DNA from: Aulostomus chinensis
Lineage: Eukaryota > Chordata > Actinopteri > Syngnathiformes > Aulostomidae
Direction: 5' to 3'
NCBI GenBank assembly: GCA_037954235.1
Contig: JBBMOA010000007.1
Coordinates: 2,124,501-2,188,500 of the forward strand
Length of the DNA stretch: 64,000 nt
Both the position numbers and the translations under genes were made by a program. Shown here in pieces: positions 1-9,498 of this stretch. Under the pieces are notes generated by a model. It made no database searches. It was not told where the DNA came from and saw nothing but the letters and a program-made list of their open reading frames with translations. How positions within the stretch are numbered: position 1 is the stretch's first letter; each line of letters opens with the position of its first letter.

Positions 1-2462
1 CTCTGTGTGAACGGCACCTCCGGGAGCTTTCACACAGACTCCTAAGACATCTGAGCTGCTTCTGTTTGGATCAGAGATTCCGTGGCCTTCGTTGCCGTCC
101 CTGCCCGGCACCAGCAATTAATGCGTCTTCAGTCTCTCCCGTGCAGCGCTCCGCTCTCGCTGTTTCATCCCTCCGTCAGACGCCGACGCTCTCGAAGCAG
201 CAGACGCGAGGGATCCCGCCTCCTCGCCTCTCTACGATGCGGACTGATTCCACTGGGCTTCAGGACTGCAGCTGCTCTTTGAAGCAAATGATTGATACGA
301 TTTTTTGTGTGTGTTGTAGAATTCATAGAAAAACACGACCAGTGAATTCTGACACAGTCGAAGGAACTGCTCCACTTTTTGCTTTGTTTGGAGGTAAACA
401 CACGTGATGGTGGAGCTGATGACATTAATTAGTGTGCCATGATTATTTTAGTGCTTTTCAAGTCGGTAACACAACGTGCTGACACATCCGTGCCGCAGCT
501 GTCAGTCATTTTCAGGCTCTGGTGTGTGTAGCTCAGTCCTGGCGCTGCCTGCTGCACCTGCAGACGCCCGCTTACACTTCCTCTGCCCTCTGGCCAGTCG
601 ACCCTCGACATTGTGTACCCTGGTTCTTCCTCCCCTCTCCTCCCTTCTCATCCTGCTGCTCTTTTCATCCATCAGTAGCCTCCGCTGTGTCTCTGCCAGT
701 TCACATTCTGTAGCACTTTAATAGGCTGGGAGGGGGTAAAGACAGGGGGCTTAACTGTCTGTGCCAGCCGCAGTCGGCTGCGCGGCCAAGGTGCCAATGT
801 GAGGAATAGCTGTTGTCTCACGGATGATGGAATTTCCTGAGCTCAGCGGCGGCTGTATAAGAGCTTAGTGGGAAAAAAAGGCACTTCATATTCTTGGAAG
901 TGTGGCCATGAGGATGTTCTGTGCTCTGCTCTGTTCAGCCCACGTAAACAGGCTGCGTTGACGCAGGAGGCAGCCAGCGCTCATGTAGCTCGTTGCATGT
1001 GATTGTCACTCCGTCGCAGTAGTGCAAATGAAAGCAGCAGCAGACTTTAGATGCTAAAATAGATAGTCCAGCTAAGCCCCCATGTTGAAGACATCATGGA
1101 ACAGGCCTGCGGCGGTGCAGCCCCCGGCTCCCGGCTGGAGAGCCCCCTATAAAGAAGGCCTATTAGAAGGCTCCTCTTTCCCAGAGGAATTAGGGGCGGT
1201 AATCAGAACCAGAGCTGGGGATGGAACCACTCACTGAGCGCTTAGACCGCACCGCGGTCCTGGATACTGGAGCCTTCCTACCCGAGCACAGCGGGGAGGG
1301 GGGCTCGACCTCCCCGCCAACCATCCGGCGTGTTCCTCCTCCAAGTACAGAGCAGATCTGGTGGCAATTTATGCTCAGCGTATATATATTTTGGAATAGA
1401 CGCCATCAGAGTCAGCCACATGCACCGCAGTGCTGTTATAATGATTGGTTGCATAACATCTCTCTTCCAGTCTGGTTTGTGTTCGGCAATTCATGCACGT
1501 GTGGGTGTCTGCTATGAGCTTGGCCCCCCCAGGGGTCCAGGCAGAATGATAACTTTCCCAGCAGTAACAAATTAAGACAGAAAAGATTCCAGGGTGGATT
1601 TTGCAGAACTCTTGGTCTCTGGAGTCTCCAGCGTGTCGGTGGCACATGCCTGTTTGCATGCAGGGGGCTGGGGGAGGGATTCACTGTGTCCCTGTCCATC
1701 TGGTGGGGGCCAGAGGCCGGCGGAGCTGGTGGACAAGGCCAGGAAGCCTCTGGACCTCCCCAGGATGTAGCTGTCAGCTAATCATCCTCTGGGAGGAGAA
1801 AGCAGGGGACGGGATGACAGAGGAAGGGAGGAAAGGCAGGAGAGGAAGGGTGAAGCAGGTGTGGTTGGGACTGGGGGGTGGGGGGACTGTGGCCTGCTGA
1901 CGGTGACATCGGGTCTGTTAAAGATATAAAGGAGCCCATATCACTCACTCCCTCCCTCCATGTCTCCTTCAGCCCCCCCCCCCCCCCGCATGCTCCCCCT
2001 GCAAGAGCTGATTCACAGCTGTGGAGGCCTGCTGTCATGTTTGTTGGAGGAGGAAGGCCGAACGGCGAGATGTGAAACCGGCGTGCGCATGTGCCGCCCG
2101 TGTGAGGAGAGCTGATGTACGACAGCAGTCCTTTCAAGATGGACACCTCCTGTGCTTGTAATAGCAAGGCCAAAGAGCACATGGCTCCACATGGCAACTC
2201 AGTCACTTCCTGCTCCAACTCTAATAGCCCCCCCCACGTATTAGAAAGACAGCCCTCTCTTCCTCTCCTAGCTTGTAAACCCTGTGGGCCAGAGTTCAGA
2301 TCTGTTTATAAGTTTTGACCTAAAGTCTGAAGTTGACATGACGTGGGGGGGGGGGGGGGGTTATTGTGTGAAAGATCTCAGTGGCGCTCCAGTCACTCTC
2401 TGGTTTTCTGATGTGTTATATTAGTTGGTGGTTCTGCCTGATTTTGCTTTGGAGGTTAGAGC

Positions 2463-2464
<2 letters not shown>

Positions 2465-2511
<47 letters not shown>

Positions 2512-2530
2512 TGTGTGTTTGTGTTTGTGT
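2465..2530. repeat. (GT)n microsatellite
   Basis: About 66 nt of TG/GT dinucleotide repeat with a few T interruptions near its right end, inside the mtss2 intron. Confidence 0.95.
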
Positions 2531-2694
2531 CAGCCCTGCATGAATGGTGTTTAGGAAACAGAGAGAACAGGAAAGTCAGAGCAGCCAGGGAAGAATAGAG
2601 GGATATCCCCTTACAGGGTTCCCTCCTTTTTCCTCCAGGATTGAGGGTGTGAGAAGAGAGTAATGGTGGAGGGCTAATAGAGTACGCCACCTGT

Positions 2695-2695
<1 letters not shown>

Positions 2696-2728
<33 letters not shown>
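2696..2728. repeat. (CA)n microsatellite
   Basis: About 33 nt of pure CA repeat. A (GT)n tract of about 29 nt follows at 2804-2832, so complementary dinucleotide tracts lie within 130 bp. Confidence 0.95.
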
Positions 2729-2730
<2 letters not shown>

Positions 2731-2799
2731 ACATCTGTACAGGGACGTGTGCAATCCACATTTGTGAACACACTTGTGTCCAGTCTGATGCCCTCTCTA

Positions 2800-2835
<36 letters not shown>

Positions 2836-4175
2836 TGAGACCCTCAGATTAGCCCTATGTGGCCCAGATTACAACAGGATCAGTGCTGCCTCATATTCCA
2901 CTGGCCTGTGAGGCCTCAGTGAGACACTGGGCCAGCCTGCGTTTTACAGCTTAAGACCCCATTTAATTACACTTCAGCAGAGAGGACAAGTACAGTAATA
3001 AACTCTCATGAGCTGGTATTCACACTGCAGTTCCGATCACGCACGCCATCTGAAATGTAAAGAAGGGAAAAATGCACTGTGGTTCAGAGAGTCAAGTTGT
3101 CAGGAGCTGTCATGTTTGCTTTCCCCAAGCAAATGTGACATTTCCAGGCTGTGGCGTTGTAACCAGGACGGGTCCCCCTGGTGGCTGCAGCAGGAAGTGA
3201 CAGCTCAACTCACAGGAGGGAATTATTACACTTTAAAATGCAAAGACAACAAGACACACTCGTAGCTGAAAGCATATACTTGCTTCTATACGCGCAGCTG
3301 CTGTGGCCATGAGGGTTTTTATACATCAACGCCTCCTCATCACAACTGAAGAATTCTGCTTTGTTAGATTTGGCTCAGTTTAAAGTGTTTGTGGATCGCT
3401 GAGCATGCGATAAAGAAGGGGATCATGCTGCATCGTGACATTGACAGTATTTTTTTGGAAAGTTAAAGTGTTGTTAGCCTTCAGTCTCCATTAGCTTCAA
3501 GCTAACTAAAGATGGCTCTTTCTGCATTCTGGAGTCCATGAGAAGTAACAGTCAGTAACTCACTTCAAACAGAGGAGACGTCCCCGCGAGTCATCGTCCC
3601 TCTGCTGATTCTCTTGATGCCTTTTTGTTTTAACTTAAAATGTTGACAAAGCAAAGCGGAGCAGTGGGGCTTCAGCATGCAGACTGAGTGGGATTAAACG
3701 CTCCCCCCTGATCTTTGAATGAACGTGGGGGAGGGGCTTGACGCTGCTCCGCCTCGTCGGCTGAACCGCTGTGTCTGTTCATTTTATCAAAATTGCAGCA
3801 AGGCCTGCAGTCACATCCAAGTCTGAGGAGGTGCGATATTTACTAAATGCATGCATGCTGGCGCCTTTCTTCCAAGGAGCTGGTGATGAACCTCCTGCAT
3901 GCACAAGTCACTAATAACGTCATGCTAGGCTTGAAGAAAAAGATACACAACAATAGACAGTCGTGGCAAAAAGAAGAATTCTGTCGATAATTTAGAAACC
4001 CCCAAAATGTCTCTAATCGTGTGTTGAGGGGGGCCCTGTCTTGCTAGCGGGGCCACGCGCCCGCTGGCTCACCTGTCGTCTTTCATTCTTTCTCCCAAGC
4101 CAGGTGACAAATCTGTGATTTCATCCAACCAGGCTGTTTCATCATAGCTTCCTTGTTTGTTCCTGTCTCCCCCAG

Positions 4176-4260
4176 GGGCCACCAGGGACATCGGCTCGGC
4201 TCTGACCAGGATGTGTATGCGCCACCGCAGCATCGAGGCAAAACTGCGCCACTTCACCAA
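4176..4260 (+). CDS. mtss2: mtss2 exon A (I-BAR domain)
   Basis: A pyrimidine-rich acceptor ending cccccag precedes it. It enters in phase 1 and encodes G-ATRDIGSALTRMCMRHRSI and on to HFT, ending with two bases of an Asn codon before donor gtcagt. This is the most conserved block of the IMD and anchors the frame. Confidence 0.92.
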
Positions 4261-7200
4261 GTCAGTTTCACCTGTGTGTTGTTTTTGCTCCTGGCTGCAG
4301 GTCTCTCTCTGTTCGCTCCCTCAGAGGGTTGGTGTGTAGCTGGCGCTGGTCTCATCTCCGCCCACCTCCCTCTCAGCTTCTCTGAGGGTTTTTTACTCGC
4401 TGTGGAATGAAGCAGTTTGTATTGTCCTTGAGTGTCTGACTCTACTGTCGCCGCTGTAGTGCTCTTATGGAAGGCCTGGTGACGCCACTCCAGGACAGGC
4501 TAGAGGAGTGGAAGAAGACGGCTAATCAGCTGGACAAGGACCACGCCAAAGGTGAGCGACCGCAGTCGCTGTTAGGAGAGAAGAATACATGAATACCTAC
4601 AGAATTTATTGATTCAATAGATGGTATTTTCTGGCTCACTCTCTACAGAATACAAGAGGTCTCGTCAGGAAATCAAAAGGAAGTCGTTAGACACCATAAA
4701 GCTGCAGAAAAAAGCAAGAAAAGGTGAGGGAAACAGGAGGAAGGAGTGCTGCTGAGCAGAGCTGCTGTGTAGACGTGAGGGATGCTGCCAGTCAGCTGGC
4801 TGGACGAGGACGAGGACGAGCCAAATGACGCCATCTAGTGTTAGAAACAGACATTACAAGCACTTGGCACAATTTCAGAGGATCTTCTTTCCAGACTGCT
4901 CTCATTAGCACCTACTGCTGATAACAATTACACTCCTATTTTCTCACAAAGGCGAGTCAAACATGCGGCGTTCCCTAGTTTGATCCTGCTAACCCTGCCT
5001 GTCTCTCTCTGTCTCCTCCCCCTGCCTGTTCCTGCTCCTCCGTTATTTCTCTCTGGCTCACGTCCCGGCCGTAGAGCTGCTAGGTACGTCTGCTGAGCTT
5101 CGTCCTACCATCGCTTTCATTTTCACTTCACACTGCCCGTCACAACGCCAGTGAAATCCTTGTTCCTGCTTAACTTCAGTCAGTGCTCTCAAGGCACAAA
5201 CCCTGACGGTAACAGGAATGTTTAATAAATGGCACCAAGTGCTTCCTTTACCCAAGAAGGTCTTCATCTCTGTAGCTGACATTTGGCTCCATCATGACGG
5301 TTCGTTCATGGTCGTACGAAGACCTAAACACAAGTGTTGGTGAGCTGTAAACTTGATACTTTTCTACCGTTACAAGATAAACCAACTGTCTGGGTGAGAG
5401 AGTAAAGAAGACATTAGAGAGAGACTCAGTGAGACCATGTGACCCCGCGCCTGCAGGCGATGGCGAGCTGGGCGTGGTCTCCCGTAGAGATGCACCGTGA
5501 TATCGGCACCTCATCAGCTTCTGGACACTTGAGCGTTGATGTCAGTGTGAGTGTCAGCGTCTGAGGAGTCAAACTGGGCCCACACGCTGACATCTTCATC
5601 CATAAATCATCAGGTGAATGTCTGGTTGATAGATTTCCACAAACGTTTTGGGAATAAAAATGTTACTCAGGGATTTTGTCGTATGCAAAAGACATGAATA
5701 TGATGTAAACTTATCTTCATAAAGAAAATGTTGACATATGTCAATATTGGCTTTTCAGATTTTGGCCAAATATGCAACATCATGCATACATAATAATAGA
5801 AAAACCTGATATTTGCCATGTGTGTCCGACAGCTGAGGAGTTGACTTGAGTTGGGACCTGCTTTTCTTTTTACGAGTGGCTGCAGGTACTCGTGATCGCG
5901 GCAGTGCTCAAGCTTCGCTGGCGTTCTTATGTGAACCAGCACTGAATGAGCCGGCATATGAACACGGGCACATTTACTGATCAGCCGCTTCAGATGAATA
6001 GCGCAGTACGTCTGTTCACGTGCAGGAAGCTGAACACAGTATCTGGGTGTGTATCGCCTGCTCGCGCTGCTGCCTGACACAAACCCCTCAAACCAGAAGT
6101 CCCTCCTCGCATTTTCACGTTCTGAGGCACTCGCCTTGAGAGCTCTGCTGCAGAGAGAACGGGAGAACTGGCCGCGTGTGTGTGTCCTTCTAGAGAACGA
6201 TGCGCCCTGCTGCTCATCTTCATCGCATGGCTTTCCCTCGCTCATTCGTCGTAGTGCCACCACAGAACACCCTCTCTTTCCTCATGAAGTCCATGTCAGG
6301 GTCTCCAAGTTACCACCAGCTGCTCGCCATCAGCTCATTACCCAACATGCTTCACTGTCCTCTCGTCCACATGCACATGAACCATCCATGTTTGTCAGTG
6401 CATCAACCTCCAGGCCCATAATCACCTCTCCCTTTTTACTCCCCCCTTCTTTGCTACACTGTTTACATTTCTCCCTCGTTCATGATTATCACCCATCCCA
6501 ACCTCTACCCTCCCTCCCCCTCTTCTGCCCCCCCCCCCCCAACCCAGGCCGGGGGAACCTGCGCCCCCAGCTGGACAGCGCCATGCAGGATGTCAGCGAC
6601 CTGTACCTGCTGATGGAGGAGACGGAGAAGCAGGCGGTGCGCAGAGCCCTCCTGGAAGAGAGAGGGCGCTATTGTGCGTTCATCAACCTGCTGCAGCCTG
6701 TGGTGGTGAGGAGTGCTCGTGCCTCAGCGGTCCGTCATTCATTGGTGGAAGATAAAAAGTTGAGAGACTTTTTGCTTCCCTGCCAGAATGTGGAGATCGC
6801 CATGCTGGGAGAGATCACGCACCTGCAGGCCATCGTTGACGACTTGACCGTTCTGACTGAGGACCCCCACAAACTCCCACCAGCCAGCGAGCAGGTAACG
6901 ACACCTGCGAAGGCAGCGGGATACGTGTGGCTGTTTATACTCGTTTAATAGCCACAGATCCGACAAACAGACCAAAGTCATCGATCCACTTGATCGCATT
7001 TACAGCTTCAACAACTAATCAATTATTTCAATCTATTTTGATAAAGAATAATCGCCTCTGTCTGACGCGTCACTGCCTTTTTGTCTTTTATGAGAGAAAA
7101 ACAGTTGCGGGGAGAATAGAAGCAATTAGAACACATCTTTCAGTTCTGGGAAATTAATTTTTCACCTTTTCTTAACATTTTATGCATCTTTCAACTTGAA

Positions 7201-9462
7201 TAAAGTGTGTCAGAGTAATTGATGATGAAAATAATCGGCAGACCGCTGTGTAGTCAGTGTGGCTCATCCACCGCAGCACAGAACTCCCTGGTCCTCCGGA
7301 AGCCGGCAGAGGTGCGAGGAAACCTCAGTGCATCGGCACGAGCAGTTCTACTCGTGCTGGAACTGCGGTCGCAACACGGCAGGAATCTGACTGCGGTAAA
7401 ACTTCAAAGTCATTCAAGATCATTTTCTCACGGCCACATTTCTTTCTGCAGCACATTTCTTTGAGAGGAAGGAGTGATGATCCAATAGAAAGAGTTTTAC
7501 AGTGATTGAGTAACAAACTACTAGAGAGCAGAGACCCCCGCCAAGGTGCTCCTGGCCCCGCGGGTCTGGGGTCCAGGCTGCCTGTAACAGCAGCGGGAAA
7601 AAATGAACGTAAATACCTGGATCCTGTTGTAGCAGACCTCCTCACGTCGTAACGACTGGAGGAACCCTGAGCTGGTGTGGAACTGATTCTCTGCACTGAG
7701 TTCCGTGTGGTGGGTTCTCAGTGAGCACGGCGAGGAGGACGGAGCTCAAATGCTCACTGACTCCAAACACTTGAGTGTTTGTGTCCCTGGGAGCCTGAGA
7801 GGAGGCAACAGGGCCAAGAACACTCAACCCACGTGAACATCCATGTTCCTGAGTTCACGTTATTGTGGGGAAACTCGTCGTCTCACCAAAGACAGCGCTG
7901 CTCACGTCTGTCGCCCCTCTGCCGTGTGGCTCTGTTGCTACAGGTGATCAGGGACCTGAAAGGCTCAGACTACACCTGGTCCTACCAGACTCCTCCCTCC
8001 TCCCCCAGCAGCGCCGGCTCCAGGAAGAGCAGCATGTGCAGGTACACCAAACCCAGCATGACCCTTAAAGCCAAGGTTTTACCCTCAACCTACTCGAGGG
8101 GGTTGTAGAGTTTACCAGCTAAGACGGCGCTAAGTTGAGTTGAACGTGTCATCACCCGGTTGTGGTAGTTGTACTAGTTACCAGCAGTTTACTTGTCGTG
8201 TTTTCTGGTTTCATGTAGAAGCAACTCACGCAGTCATGACTGCAGGTACGCCTCGCCGCCGAGGTTATGGTGGGTCAGGAGCAGCCGGAGGGTCAGCATG
8301 AGATACCCAAAGTCAACACATGGTGGCGCCTCATTATTACTCCTACAAGATGATTTCATCTGAATTAACCACATTAAATCTGGCGGTTTGCCATGACTAA
8401 GGAGGAAGAGGATAAATGATAGCTTCAGATATATTCCAGAGGGAAGCGCTGGGGGGGGGGGGGGTGTTGGTAAGTAGTTGCACGTTATAAAACGCGTGGG
8501 TGAGAGAAGCACAGCTGAGCGAGAATCACAGACGAGACAAGAAGCATAAAGACAGACATTAATGAGAGCAAGCTATCAAAGAGGAGCATTTTTAATGCTC
8601 TTTGAGCCTCTTAAATGGGAACAATGGCGCCATTTTCTTGTAACACTGCCGACAGGCGGAGCTCTCTTTTTTTTTCACTGAGCCTTGAAACGAGTTCATG
8701 TCAGAAGCAGAGAGTGAAGCTCTTACTCTCCAGATCTGGGCCTCACGTGCAGTGATGGAGTTGTGCCGTCTCAGTCTCCTCCAGATGCCGTCGGCGGGAG
8801 CCCATCGACTCAGCAGCGTCTCCTCCCATGACTCAGGCTTCGTGTCCCAGGACGCCAACACCCACTCCAAGCCGCCATCGCCCATGCCCTCTGACATCAC
8901 CAGCCAGGTAGCAGCCGTGACTGTCCTGTCAGTTCAGCATTTGTCTTTTTCAAGCTTCCATATGCGAGCAATCCACTTTTTTCATGGTTGCTAACCAGAC
9001 AGAGCTTCTCGTTTTTGTATCTGCTGCTGCAATACGGCTTATTGGTTGCGAATCCCATCATCCCCCTGGACTGATAAAGTTGTTCCCACCCTGGAGGGTT
9101 GGGAGAGATTGCAGTGAGCAGAAGAAGCCCTGCAGCACACCAGCACGCCGGCTGATGCAACGCTCTTTCCTGAATAAATGATCTTACAAGTTACTTTATT
9201 TTCCGTCTATAGTGAGGTCTCAGAAAATACCACTCTCTTCCTAAAGCTCATCAGCTCTCATCCTCCCATACCTCCTCCCCCCTCCTCCCTCTCTATCTCT
9301 CCGTCCTCATCCCCTTCACTGTTTTCCTCGCATCTTCCCTTTCCCAGAAATCAACAAGCTCAGCCTCCTCTGAGGCTTCCGAAACCTGCCAGTCCGTCAG
9401 CGAGTGCAACTCTCCCACAGCGGTTAGTACTGCATGCATCTCTCCCATCTCCCCACTTAACT

Positions 9463-9498
<36 letters not shown>

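Larger units (their letters stand above)
1..4175 (+). other. mtss2: Intron of mtss2 (upstream part), no coding exon seen
   Basis: No exon is supported here. The first recognised mtss2 exon starts at 4176 in phase 1, so an upstream exon must exist. I looked for the conserved block that precedes it in the family (the stretch ending in ADMATNTR) and did not find it, so the early exons probably lie left of the window. The interval holds a poly-C run (1973-1987), a poly-G run (2345-2360) and three TG/CA microsatellites. The longest open frames are short, start at non-ATG codons and often cross these repeats. Confidence 0.7.

Noticed and set aside
1139..1160. TATA-like word (ccctataaag) suggesting a promoter
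   Set aside because: It lies in a presumed intron with no downstream first exon; a chance match is likely.
6049..6948. 299-codon plus-strand frame
   Set aside because: Only the residues of exons D and E belong to mtss2. The first 160 or so residues are intron read-through, with no family match.
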